Shown here: piece after piece, positions 33,017-46,189 of the stretch
Layout: each line of letters starts with the position of its first letter
How positions within the stretch are numbered: position 1 is the first letter of the stretch
Source: Caenorhabditis elegans
Taxonomy: Eukaryota > Nematoda > Chromadorea > Rhabditida > Rhabditidae
Reading direction: 5' to 3'
NCBI RefSeq assembly: GCF_000002985.6
Contig: NC_003280.10
Location: 8,304,501 to 8,368,500, forward strand
DNA: 64,000 nucleotides
Notes under the pieces: generated by a model
Told to the model about the DNA's origin: nothing
Database searches by the model: none
What the model saw: only the letters and a program-made list of their open reading frames with translations
Translations under genes and position numbers: made by a program

Positions 33017-36000
33017 CTATTTGGAGAGAAACATTTGATAATTTCAAGGTTGCCTTGTCAAAATTCAAAATAGCGGAATGGAAAGAAATTGTTGTTCATC
33101 ATTTTACAGTAGACCTCTTTCCTTGTATAGATTTTCCCTTTTTGTCAGGTAGTTGAGACCGATTACGTCTTCTGGGAAAGAATGTTAAGCAGAGACATGA
33201 AACAATCAAAATAACGAGCGAATTGAGTAGACAAGCTGCTGATGCCAATGTATTCTCACACCTTCCCCACCTAATGAGGCCGGTTTATTTCCTTTTTCTG
33301 CACCGGTGGTCTACTGATGATCGAACGGAATTCACGGAAAACGACATTTGGAGTTGACAAAATTGATGCTTTTCGATTTGTCACTGAGTGGTACAGAATT
33401 TTAGGATGTACACATTTTTTGAAGGATTCCACAAAGTTTTGATGAAATGTGAACCGTAAAATTTTTAAGGAAAATTGAGTTTTCAATTTTTGTCCGAAGT
33501 AATAAACTTCCACTTAAAACAATTAAAAAAGTTACACTGAACACTGTGCTGTTAACTTTAACACAAAGTTCAAATGTTATCAAAATTATAAATATTTTTA
33601 ATAAAATTGAATACATCTATAATAGAACTTCAATGCCTTGTAGCTTCAAGGTCCAATAATCAATGTCAACATTGTTTGCATTTGATTCCAGTTCCCATCG
33701 TTATTTGCAGTTGTCAGTTTAAATATTCACTGATAAATCTGTTTTTATCATCGGTCCAGTCCACTTGCCTCTCAAATTGCATCGTCAAAAATGGCATCGC
33801 CCTCATAAATCATTGACGAATTCAACGCTAATCAGCACCCCCTGGCTGTTAATCTCTCAAATTCAAATATCTTCTCTCGGGTTTATCAGCGTGTCTTTTA
33901 GAGAACCCGTTCTCATCAACCTCCCGCCACGACCTCTTCTCAGCATTGACTAATCCGTGTAAAGCCTCATCAACATTCACTTTCTGCATATAATTTGACT
34001 CGAAAGTCACATTCGGATATCCATACTGTTTTCGTTTTCAGTGATGCAAGAATGAGATCTCATAGTTAGGAATCATTGTAAGGCAATTCTTGAAAACTCA
34101 TCAAATGAACCAAAATCATATCATAATTGAACTAAGATCTCATGGCAGGCAGGTAGGTCTTCAACATACGTGCCTACACTTTGCCCAATTGTGTAGTGTT
34201 AATTCAGAAATTGTTTGATTATTTTCAGAGAAAACTGAAAACATACAAATTCAATCAGAGGAACACCCTGATGCACTTTTCGGTAGAAAATCTGGAAATA
34301 TATATTTGTCGTCACTTCGAGTGCAACCAATATAAGTATAATTTCATAACAAATATACCGTACTCCTATATCTCTTTTGCCCAAAAACCAAACCAATAAC
34401 TCACTGCCGTGCGCCCACCTGTTCGGCGCAGCGTCCCCTGCTGCGTGCGCCAAGCCTTCTTTACCCCCGTTTATCAGCAGATTTGATCAGTTTGACGGAT
34501 AGGTACCGAATGGGTCGAGAAAAAACGATGTGGTGACAAGCTGGAGAACTATGTTCCGTTTGATTGACATCTTCTTCTTTTTCATCTACTTTCTACAAAT
34601 TTTACTACCATTACTGTAGAGAGAAGCAAGGCGGTGCCAAGTACCGTACCGTTCCACAAAGGTTTCGAAGTAATTATCATATCACTTGAAACATTATACG
34701 AGAAATGGGATATGCAGGCACGCCTGCTTGTCATTTCGTACCGGTATATCAACGATGAATTGATGGATCACCAATCTGTTTATCATTTTGGTGCCCTTTT
34801 CCATCTTGGTCTTGACCAAAATCTCAGCATTCTTCCAATAACAGGATTGACAATTCCATAGGGACTACTTCAACAAACATCGATTTTGGCTCTTGTTTTC
34901 ACATATTCTTCCTCCTATCTCTTTTTGCTTGACCAATTATCTCGCGCACTTTGGGATGTTTTGCGAAAATTTTTCAACTCATTCTTGATATGGCAACACA
35001 TAATTGCTGAGACAATTTTCTTGTGAACTTTCCGCCGTTGTGTAGAAAATTAAAGGAAGAAGGGTGTCACTTCCGATTTTGACAAACTCCTTATCTACAA
35101 TGCGGCATCTACAGTTTCGGGAAGTAGGATTGTGGGAAGCTGTAGAAATCATTTCGTGGACATTAAAAAAATATATGTATATATAAAATATGTATTGACA
35201 CAGTGTACTAATATCAGGTGCCAAAATTCGAGACCATCCTCAAAAATATAAATTTTAGGCAATGGCTTCTAGATATTTCTTTTCTGAAAGAAAAGAGCCT
35301 AATCTAAAATTATAATTTAAACCCGTTATTCATGTTCGCGGGTGAGCTTTTCCCCGTGGCACAGGGAATTCACACGATTGCATAATCATGTAGGTTTCAC
35401 CTTTAAGTATCATCTATCCCACCATTCTTTTCATTTCCCATCTCAAGTTATCTCGTCATATTAGTTCAAAACGGCTTCGTCATTCTCTCATCAACACGCC
35501 CGAGATCTCCGCCCAGTTGTTCAAAAGTCTCCAGAATCAGCAGCTATCCGTCCTTCTTCCTCCCCGCAATTTACCGTTTCGTTATCTTCCGAATCTATCT
35601 GAGTATCATTCTCTTAATTTCTCATTTTTCATTTTAATGTCATTTCAATCAGTCTTTTCCGCAAAAGCTTATGCAGTTTTGGCACTGTTTGTTCTATTTC
35701 TTTTCGCACCTTTTCTTTTCAAAGTTTTCAAATATTAATTCCTAACCTAATAGAATAATCTTCACTCCATCATCACTTAGATGTCAATCCATGCTTCCGA
35801 AAGCCGGTGCCTGTTCAAAACGGCATGACTCCGAGAAATTATTAAGAAAGTACTCAAGAGACCCGATCATATGTATCTTTGTCATTGTTTTAGTGTGAGT
35901 GTGTGTTACGCTAGCGAGAAGAAGGGCACTGTTGTTTCAACAAACACATGTAAATATTGTGAGAGCAACCTTCTTCTTCTTGTTCTTGTTCTTGAGATCC

Positions 36001-37014
36001 TAAGACAATCCAGAGGATCATTTCAAAATAGATATATTCGTCATTTCATATTTTTCATCACAAAATTTTTAGAAAACGAGAATGTTTGAAGTTTGAAATT
36101 ATCATAACGGAATGATTTTCGACACTTTTGTATATCAAAAAAGCATTTTCTAGGTTTGTAAAAGTTACATACTGTCTCGGAATTTGGCCAATGGGGAACT
36201 CTCGTTCCCAGTTTTGGCATACCTTCAAGTTTCTTAATTATACTATAAACGAAAATATATTGACAAATGTTTTCATTTTTTGCTACTTTTTTTTTACATA
36301 GAATACATGATTCTCAATTTATTTTTACAAAAATTAAACAATTCGAAGGTTCACCAAAAAACGCTATCACGCTCACTGAATTTTATGTTCCCATTTCGAC
36401 TGTGACTCATTGTAGTCGGATATTCCAAAATATTTCCCAAATCACTGAATTATCACCCATCTAGTCCAGTACATTGGTAATAACGCTCTAGCCTTATTTA
36501 AAAATTATAACGATTCGAAATTCACTTCTTAATTTCAGGTTGATAATTTTTCTGTAATCAAAATCTTTTCTCAAATGAAAAACACTTTCTGAAAATAACT
36601 GTATTTCCAGAGACAGTCTTCCACTGTACTAATACACAATTTCAATCTTTTTGTCATCAGTAAGTCCCCAACCCAAAAAAGCATTCAATTTTGTTGCGCT
36701 TGTCAGTTTCCCTCCTGGTGTACAAAGCAACAATAGGCTATTCCTATTTATTCTTGAATTCTTCATTTCTCCTTCTCTCGACCTCTATCTCATTTTCTCT
36801 TGTGGAGAAATAGCATGGAAATCTAATTAATTCCTTATTTATTCCATCCGCCCATTTCCAGCGTGTCCGTCAGTGATATCCAAAACTTTTTGAGAACCGT
36901 TTCATGTTTACCCTTTGAACAGTTTAGATCCATTTTGTAACTGGACACCTATTTTCTTTTCTGACTCATGTTCTTTTTCATTATTCAGGTTCCTCTAGTT
37001 TGAATAGGCAAAAA

Positions 37015-37675
37015 AACTGTTCGGGAGAGGGGAAAATGAGTGATTATGAAATTGTCATTTTGATTTTGAAAAGCGTAGGATGCTTCGAATGATATGGTGA
37101 GAAGAAGCTTTGAGTGTTCAGCTAACAGTGACTAGTGATAATAGTGAGCAATTTTCAAAAAATGTTTTGAGAGCCGAAGGGTTTCTCGAAATCGTATTGG
37201 CTGTCCAAAAATAGTTAAAACACATTTTTAAATTGGATGAGGCAAAAAGCTATAAATACTGAAATTATTTTCTCACTCCTTACTAGTTATTTGAGGTTCT
37301 GACCAATTATTTTATTAGGGCTTCACAGGTCTTTATATTTCATTTCCGAAATATTTGAAAAAATCGGAAGCACTAAAACGAGCTCTAAAATCTGTTAAAA
37401 ACCATGAGAAAAATCTAACCGCAATAAAAAAAATTAAAATATTTCAACAAGTGCAATCTCGAGGTCACTCTCATTGATTTTCACAAGAAAAGATGCTACC
37501 TGTTCCCGTGTGTCTACCTCCATCTCTATTTTTTACAGTTTACCTCCTTCTCATCTACCCATCATTTTTTCTTGTTTGCCCTCCTTTTCTCTATTTCCAC
37601 TTGTTTCTTTACCTCACTTCTTATTTTTGTTACCGCAACTCATCATTTTTTGTTTTTTTTTTCAAATTGGTAGTA
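37015..37675 (+). repeat. Duplicated block shared with 29070-29530
   Basis: Colinear similarity to the region just upstream of the eff-1 paralogue, interrupted by small indels. Here it lies 4.5 kb from eff-1 exon 1, whereas in the paralogue it abuts exon 1. Confidence 0.7.
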
Positions 37676-40600
37676 CCCTTCTAACTGACCTACAATCTCC
37701 TAAATATGGTCTGTTAGTCATCCTTCTTCTTCGTATTGTTATATTTTGATACTTTTTAATCAAAAAGTTTACCGCCTTGCATAACCAAATAGTTCCGCTT
37801 CTGTATTATTGGTTCAGGTTACCTTTTTTAAGGAATTGTCTTGTCTGTCTTCAGTCTCTTCTTCCGACTATTTTTACGACGTCCGTGAAATCGAAACTCG
37901 TTATTTTTTCCACCGTATCACTCATTCTTCCTCTTCTTTTCACTCAACGTTCTGTTAGTTTCCAATAGGAAGGCATCTTTTTTTGTTTTAAAATAATGAA
38001 AAATTACATATAAATGTGTAATTACAGTTATCCAAATTTATCGGACTTCAGTTCAAAATAATAAAAATCATATAGTTACTGCAACATATTTTGAAAATTA
38101 TTCGGAATGCAATTGACCCAACACTCTTAACTTCCCACTAATCCTCAGTCAATTGGGTTCTGGTTTTTTTTTGCTTCTCTCTTTTTTCCCTATTTTTCTT
38201 CTTTTTCTTTTCTACCAATTTAATCAATTTATCTCTGCCTATTTCTCATTTTTCTTCTTCTCTCATCCTCTTTTTTCCATTTTGAGCTGGTTTGCCCCCA
38301 AATTCATCCCAAATTCATCTGATTCGTCGCTGGCTCTTCTTTTTTTCCAAGTTCTCCACCCATCTCTCTCTCTGTTTCAAAACATTATTTCGGGGTGGTC
38401 GTTTACCATTTCGCAATATAATCTTACAGTAAGTGGAGAATGTATGTCCTCCTTTTTTTTAAACAAAAAAAAATGAAAAAAGACTGAGGAAAGGGTCATC
38501 GTAAAGTGGTTAAGCCACCATTATCAGGTGAACGGTTTTTTGGAAGAATGAGGTCTTGATAATAAACATTTTAAGATTTTCGATATAAACCAGAAAAAAA
38601 TTTGAATTCAAAACTTCCAATAAAATGAATAGGGTTTATGAAGTTTTTCCAGATAAAATAAATACCAAACAAAATCACCGTATTTTCCTTGTGGGTTCTC
38701 TTCGTTAATAGTTTTTATCCTACAGTTGGCTAATACCTAGACTAGAAAATTATTTAATAGTTACGCTCAATATCTACTTAGAGCAAATCAAAATGAAAAC
38801 TCTTTTCTTGTTATCCAAAAAAAATGCCGAAAGTATCTCCCAAGATAGGCTCACTTGCAATTGCAATAGAACAAAACTTTGAGGGGCAAACTCATCATCA
38901 TCAGCTTTTTCTGTTTCTCTTTTCTTCTCAGTTGTTTCCTTTTTTCTCGTACATCATCTTTCCCTCTCTTCCTCTCTTTTTTCGCTTGAATCCTGTTGCG
39001 TAATCCCCATTGAACTGTATCATCAGGTTTTTGTTAATTTTTTCTCCGAATACCGAGAATGAGGTATGAATGATGATGTTAGTTGAAAGCTAAGAAAGCT
39101 AAACCAACAAGATATCCGTACAGTTTTTTCCTTATCCAACAGGGAAAAATGAAATCGAATGTTCACTGATCCGTAATCTTTTCAAGATTGTTGAAATACC
39201 TCCGACAGTTTTAAACTAAACCAAATCAACCAAATTGAATGAAATCCGCTTACCTCGTTCCTATCCTGCCACCCGAATATTTTTCACAAAAACTATGAGT
39301 TTAATGTATTTTCAAATATCTTTTTTCCCGTTCATTCTGACGTAACTTTTCGTCTCTTTTACGTTTAATGTTTACAATAAATTTACCTCACAACACTTTT
39401 ATGCGCAACTCACTTAATTTACCACGCGTAGATGACAAACATATGAGCCCTCACACTATATTGCTCCCTTGTTTCCTACAGTTTCTAAAGTGGTATTCGG
39501 GTACACTTGACACTTGCTAATCCTTTCAATTGAAAGCTCTCAGTTTTGTTTACTTATTCAAATTTCGTAAGGTGTTTAACCGACGAAAAGGAGTTTAAGA
39601 ATCCGTTATGCAGATTTCCGTTCATTCAGGTTCAGTTTTCTGAGGATTGGGTTTGAAACAAATTATTTGATGTTTTCTGGTTAGACAGAAATCCTAACAA
39701 TGTTTCTGGTGATTATTTAAGTTTCAATTTTCAACATTTATCAGTTTCACAATTTTCGTTCTTCGAATAAATTCAAAGTTTTTCATTTGTTTTTAGATTC
39801 TGAAAATCACTGATTTTTGTAGGCAGGCAGGAACGTTTATGTCTACGTGTAAGTCGTTTAGTTTAGTTTTCAGCGCCACATTTTCCCACAATTGTTGTAT
39901 TTCACCATTTTTGAAAAAATCGAAAAATGATTTATGATGTTCTGACTTCCGTTCATGTGATATCATTAACCAATCCAGAACCATTTCATAGATGACTAAT
40001 ATATCATTTCAATTTATTTCAATCAAGTTGTTTCAAAGGGCAAACCTCAAAAGCAATTGAAATAGTTATTAATTCACGTTACAATGCCCATGTTTGCCGT
40101 CGCAATAGATTTGACAAGCTCAGGAAACTGCGAAAACACTTGAATAAGCTTAATATCTGGCTCAGCATGAGTTTGACTTTGACCCACCCTTCCCGTACAT
40201 ACAATCTAAAGGTGTTCATAGACCCACAAAGTTATCATAGTGTTTCTATTTTCTTATAATTTTAATTTCCCACTTCACATAAAACGGACGACAATAGGTG
40301 TTCATTGAGGTGAGGTAAAAGACAAAGGGCGTCGATTAGGTGTCATTTGAATATGCAAACTGCTGGTCGGTTTTTTCATTTTTTTTTTCGTGGACATTGT
40401 TTCTCCCAACAACTTCTCACTTTCCTATGTTTATTTTTCTTTCTCATCCCTTTTTCATCTTCTGATTAGGAGACGAATGGCGCGAAACCTATCCCCTTTT
40501 TACGCGTACGGAACAATCAATCTTGGCTCCCGAATCATCCCTGTCTCTTGGCCATCTGTCAACTAATTGACACCTCTCATACTATGTGACCTGATTAGGT

Positions 40601-42180
40601 TGTGCGGGGTGGAAGAAAATGTTTTTTTTTGGATTTACAAGAAAAAGTTGGTTATTAGGATGTTCAAGGATAACTGGGTGGGTTGTGGTAGAATTGATTT
40701 AGAATAGAATTGAGAGATGAACACTTTGGATCAAACTTACAATTTGAAAAAAAACCTGGTTTGCCGACTCAATATTCACAATCTCATTTAGAAAATGGTT
40801 TTCTATAAATAAATAAAAAAAACATTGTTAGTTTTTTTGTTTAAAAATTTTCCGAAAATCCCCAAAAATCAAAGCATGAATCACTGATAAGAGCCCGCCC
40901 CTTTCCAACCAACCACGTGTCACACTCCTCCTTTTTGTTTATTATCATTTCATTGTTCTTTTCTCGAACGGTGGTGCCAACCACTCGTAATCTTTTCGGT
41001 CATCAGTAGCAGTTCCCCGCATGTCATCGACCTTTCATACCTCGTCTCCTATCTAAATATCTTTATGACATAATAATCGTGTTAATTGCTCTCAAGCACT
41101 TGCTTGAGTGAACTGAGTATCGTATCCTATCAGTGTCAGTATTATCTAACCATTCAACCATATACTCTGTTATTCTAGGTGAATAGGATTTGTTCCAAAA
41201 ATGTCAGAAGATAGTTGGGAAGGTGATAAATCGAGTAGCGCACACATGTTAGACACTAAGTTGACACCTCAACAGGTTTCTTGTCGAATCCAAAAATATT
41301 GTAGGAGAAGCCGAAGGTGACGAAGATCGATGTAGATCCATCCAGAATATATCGGTCAGCTTGTCCCAATCCTCCCGTTTTTTTCGGGTATCTTGCCTGT
41401 CCTTTTCCGATTCATCAATCCCTCCTAAACTCCTCCTACTTGTCACGCCGAATTATCATCTCGTCTTAGTTACTCCATTTCTCCGATTACCTCATTGATT
41501 ACCTATCACCTTCCGTCTCTTGGCCTACTACTTTGTCTTCCTAAACCGTGCTGAGTCCCAGTTGGGTGTGGTGCCTCTTGGCGCCCAGTCTTATCTGATT
41601 GTACTACTGACACCCAGCGGGTGGTAAGCTATTAATTTTGAGTTCATCTATTCTGGCTTCCCGATATTCTCATTAGAATTGTATTAAACTTGCGAAATGA
41701 ATTTAACTATTCAAACCTAATTAATTGATATAGTTAACAACCATAGTTTTAGCTTAACTATGATCAATATAATGTGTTATTCTAAATGCAAATTTTTTTG
41801 TTGAATATGATTCATCTGATTTTCAGGAAAAAAACTATGCAGGCTTCTGACTATCATCTGATAATTTCGTAACGATGATTATACACATTTGTTCATTTTT
41901 TCCTCACTTTCTCATCATTCCATACGTTCCCAGACTTTCCTCTTTCTCGGCTATTTCAACAGTCTAATCAATCACAATTGGTCGTCGATTTCGTCGACTC
42001 CATGTATCATCGCTAATTCGATCATTTATGCATTTTTGTCCATTTTTCAGTGTTCGTACTTTTCCTTCGGTTAAATCATTTTTAACAACCTACTTTCTCC
42101 TTATCAAATCATGTTATGTGAAGAACTTTCGTTCGAATTTTCCGATTTCCAATCGAATTAGAAAATGAAACGTATCATTT

Positions 42181-42189
42181 TATTTTCAG
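42181..42189 (+). promoter_or_regulatory. Probable trans-splice acceptor of eff-1
   Basis: TATTTTCAG four bases before the ATG, with no fitting upstream coding exon. Confidence 0.6.
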
Positions 42190-42193
42190 AAGC

Positions 42194-45100
42194 ATGGAAC
42201 CGCCGTTTGAGTGGTCTCCCCAGTTTATTCTGCTTCTCCTAGCAGTTACAACCTACGGATTTCCACTCGAGGAGAAATTCGATGGGCTCTTCCGTGCAGA
42301 GCCACCACACTGTTCCAAGACACCAATTGTCCGTGCTCAAACATCTCAAAGTAAGTTTATTTGAGATACTTATTTTTAGTGATTTCTTTCGTCATGCCTG
42401 TCATCTCTATCGATGACTAATCAATTTAATCACTTCTTATTTAACGCTTCCGTGCAGTTAAACATCATGATTTTACAGATGCGATGTCATCAATTGCAAG
42501 AGGAATGCAAATGCAATTCTCAATTGGTTTGCACACTGCAGTCTGCTTCAGATTATATGAAGACACTCAACTCGCATCCCAAGAGATCAATGATGATGAA
42601 AATGCTGGAAATCAGACATCACTTCTTCATACTATTCGATTGGAAAAGCTTGAACATCACCATCCGGTAAGCCCCCCCCCCCCCACGACAACTATGTTAC
42701 ATTTTTTTTTCAGATAACTCAGCGGTACACTTTTGGAATCCCTGAAGTTCATGCCAGTTGTATCTGTGAGTGTGATGCCACATCTTCAACATGTACCGCA
42801 GAATCTCATCAGTTTACCGCTTGTCCAGAGTCTGATAAGTCTGATGAAACATCTTCATGCTACCGCACGTTCTTCCCAAATCAGACACCAATCGGGTGCA
42901 GTGAAGACGACATCCCCAAGCTTTGCTGTGACGTTCGATTCAAGCCATATAAGTAAGTTGAATATACATTCACTTGTCATACTGCAATTTATCTTTTTTA
43001 GAAATATGACATTCCTCGCAGTCAAACTAGAACAACCTACAACGTATGCAACATTTGTCTACGCAGCTTATGATTTTGTAAATGGATATTGGGTGGAAAA
43101 AGATAAAACTAAAATCCGTTCTCAATTAGATGGTGGAACACAGGATAGGCATCTCGACCAAAAACGTCGAATTTCATTGGCTGTAACTGCCGGAGGACGA
43201 GCATCTCATCAACTGGAGACAGGAATGTATTTCTCAAGAACAAGTAATGGAGGAGAAACAGAAGAACTGAGAATGCAACCATTGAATGAGATTACAGACA
43301 ATAAGTAAGTCTGAAATCTTTACATCTTGATTTATACCACTGATAATTACAGCTTTGACCGTCTTGGATGGTACAGAATGGACGATTCTGGTCATTTTCA
43401 TGTGAATAATGGAGTTGTGAAAATGGATGATATTCACAAGGCTAAAGTGAAAAATTGCAAAGAGCAAACTTATAAATCAATTCTCTCTGCAAATCATTAT
43501 GTAAGTATCTTTTAAAAATTTAAAAATACATTTTTTTTGCACCTGTCTATTTTCAGATGCCAGGACATTTCAATTTGACTCGTCCACTTGAAGTTATCAA
43601 ACCGTGGATTCAATCTGCTCGAATTTTTGATAGTTCTCTCAGACAAGCTGTTGTAACACATGCCGAAGGAACTAATCTTCAAATTTCAATTCACTGTGAG
43701 TTTATTCCAGTTTTAATGAACAGTAATAAATTAACACTTTCAGTGGATGACGAGGTGGAAAGTCAAAACCTTGTCTTCTTCCATAATGCATCAAGAATTC
43801 GTGACTTCAGTGGATCCATCATCGTTGATTCAAAATCAAATCGATTGTTCAACTTGACAGTATATGAGGCTTCTGGAAAAATTGATGGATCAGTGAAGAT
43901 GTCAACTGGATTTGGATCTGATACAATTCACACATTCACTGCTTATGTTAGTGATCTTCATGCTTCAAACCGTTCTATGATTATTCCACTGCCAGCCATC
44001 GTTGGACAAGGAGCCAGAGCAATCTGTCTCCGAGCAGATTCAATGGCTGATATTGACAAAATTTGTCATGTCATTGAGTATTTCGAGAGCCCTTTGGAAA
44101 TCGATCTTGTTGAGGGAAAATGGCACGAAATGATTGGAACCTGCCCAACTTGTAATCAAATCAATTTCAATGGAATGATGAAATTTCTGAATCCAGCTCA
44201 TTGGATCAAAGGAATCAGTTCGATTGGTGACGGCGTTATGATTGCTACGGATATTGTTGTGTATCTCGGAGTTTTGTGTATTCTGTATCTTCTTATTACG
44301 AAGATTATTGTTCCGTTGGTTCGTTGCTGGGTATGCCCCATGTCGATTTTCTGCAATGGGTCCTCTTCGTCGTCCAAAAACAAAAATGATAAGAGAAGGA
44401 AGGAGAGAGAGGAGAGGCGCAGAAAGTGATTATTCGGTTTTTGAAAATAGTTGCTTACTAGGGAGTGATTTACATTCTGGTAATCATTTTGTTAATTGAA
44501 TATATTGAGAAATCTTATTTATCTCTTTTGTAAGCTTAACATTTTTTCGTTTTTTTAAAACAGATTTCGGTAGATATAGAAGAGCTCCAAAAACCACAAA
44601 ATTTGCATGGTTTCATCATTCAGAAAGTATACCAGTTGTCCTAAAACTCCCTAGTGTGTATCAATTCACGGCATTTCCGGCAACTTCTAACCCAACCTTT
44701 AAAAACTTTTGTCCCAGGCTTGCCTAAGTTTTACCAAGCTTCAACATCCCGATTGCAAACTGCCTCTCCCAAGACTTGCACAGATCTTACCCAACTAAAG
44801 TTTGCGGACGTAACAATCCAGCAAAATTCCGTATGAACTATAGCGCTTAGAAAATCAAACGTATTTATTGTTTATATATGTATTATATTTTCATAAACCA
44901 AACTAATAATAGAATTGAAAGAAATCTATTAAAAAGTACGTCATTTTTATGGCAAATCGAAAATGTTTTCTTAAAGTACTTATAGGAAATTCATGATAAA
45001 AGTTTGATTTTCATGGTAAAATTTTAGTCCAAAATATTTTTTCAAAATCAGGCATTCACTGATTCAAATATTGATTTTGAATTGTTCTGAAACTGAAACT

Positions 45101-45694
45101 TTTCTATGTAATAGAAATTTGTATAAAATAGGATAGAACAATCTTGCATCCAATGAAATTAAATTAGTTCGAATGCCTTACTAACCCGAAAAAAGCATTA
45201 GTCAGAATATATAAACGCTAAATTTTTACTAGTGCGCATTAAATTTCTTTGCGCGATCATCATGACTATGCAAGTAATTGCTGTGGCAATATAGGGAACG
45301 TTCGAGACACATTAGTATAACATGGGTAAAAAATTGGCAAGAGTTGGGTAAGATTTGGGCAGACTTGGGTGACACCTAACGACGACCTTTTACAGATTTG
45401 AAACGATTTCCAACTACCAAGACTCCTACTTTTTATAAAAATTTTTATTTTTGGGCAAGACTTGGGCAAATAGTTGGCAAAATTTGGGTATGAAGTTGGC
45501 GGCAAGCGCCGAGAATTGTTCAAACATCACAAAACCGTTTTATTTCTACATACAATAAAAATGAAAATTGCAGGGACAAATTTGTCTCAGAATCCGAAGA
45601 TGGTGCAAGAAGTAGTTCCGAGCCCCACGACACTTTGGCGAGATACCATGGAAATCACTCGGAGCGGCACTATAGCAGTAGCCAGTACATTTGA
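42194..45694 (+). CDS. eff-1: EFF-1, developmental cell-cell fusogen
   Basis: Type I membrane glycoprotein that fuses epidermal and other cells when present on both partner membranes; the family is structurally related to class II viral fusion proteins. Exons 42194-42350, 42479-42666, 42714-42952, 43002-43304, 43353-43500, 43557-43695 and 43744-44425, then either 45574-45694 (658 residues, the known length of the long isoform) or read-through to TGA at 44429 (619 residues). Seen: signal peptide (PPQFILLLLAVTTYG), a Cys-rich ectodomain with ASCICECD and many N-glycosylation sites, a membrane segment (VVYLGVLCILYLLITKIIV), then a basic tail KRRKEREERRRK. The long tail adds an acidic, Ser-rich stretch ending SERHYSSSQYI. 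The last ectodomain intron (43696-43743, 48 nt) is open in frame. Ectodomain exons are nearly identical to the paralogue at 29.6 kb. Confidence 0.96.
42672..42684 (+). repeat. Run of 13 C in eff-1 intron 2
   Basis: Thirteen consecutive C follow the donor GTAAG, giving a G13 tract on the minus strand. The matching paralogue intron (30303-30359) lacks it. Confidence 0.9.
44430..45573 (+). other. Alternative last intron / 3' UTR of eff-1, with degenerate repeats
   Basis: Intron for the long isoform, 3' untranslated sequence for the short one. At 45300-45490 words like TTGGGTAAGA, ACTTGGGTGA and TTGGGCAAGACTTGGGCAAA repeat in tandem. At 44690-44820 the reverse-complement flavour appears (CCCAGGCTTGCC, TCTTACCCAACT), so the two clusters could pair as imperfect inverted repeats. 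Confidence 0.5.
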
Positions 45695-46189
45695 TTTCAT
45701 CTGATCATGCATTTCTTCATATTCATCTTGTCACATTGCTAATAATCTCGTTCAATTTATGGGTACACACAGTGCTGATTCGACGACGCGTATTTTTTCT
45801 TTTTCCCAATTCTCAATTTTCAGTTTTGAATTTTGAATATTTCCATTTAATACCATAACGGGTATCTGAATTTATTTCTAAAGCCGATTGTAATTTTGTG
45901 ATACCATTTGCCTATTTCTTTCCTATTCTTCTTATACCAATGTCTACTGTTCCCCTCTGTGCCTTTCAATGTTTCCAACGGTGCTTCCCCCCATGAGACC
46001 AAATTTGTAAATCGCCTGCGGTGCGGGTGTTTTTGAAAAATAAATTTATTGACTCTTAACAAACTGAGAACTTTTCTGAGGCTAAGATCGGTAACCCGAG
46101 AACATTAAAAAAACGGCTGGTGAAAGAAGATTGTCATGAAATTCATCTAATTTCCTTGGGTTAACAATTAGAACCCGTTGTTTGGAGAT
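45695..46189. other. Convergent intergenic region
   Basis: Holds the 3' ends of eff-1 (plus) and the Cys-rich gene (minus). Nothing else recognised. Confidence 0.5.

Larger units (their letters stand above)
33017..42193 (+). promoter_or_regulatory. Long upstream region of eff-1
   Basis: About 9 kb with no convincing exon. Only the block near 37.0-37.7 kb has a counterpart upstream of the paralogue. Candidate factor sites include GATA words TGATAA at 33731, 40885 (ACTGATAAGA) and 41859, and AP-1 words TGACTCA at 36403 and 36962. The region is rich in pyrimidine tracts on the plus strand (37.5-38.5, 38.9-39.0, 40.4-40.5 kb). Expected to hold the spatial enhancers for epidermal and other fusing cells; that is inference. 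Confidence 0.5.
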
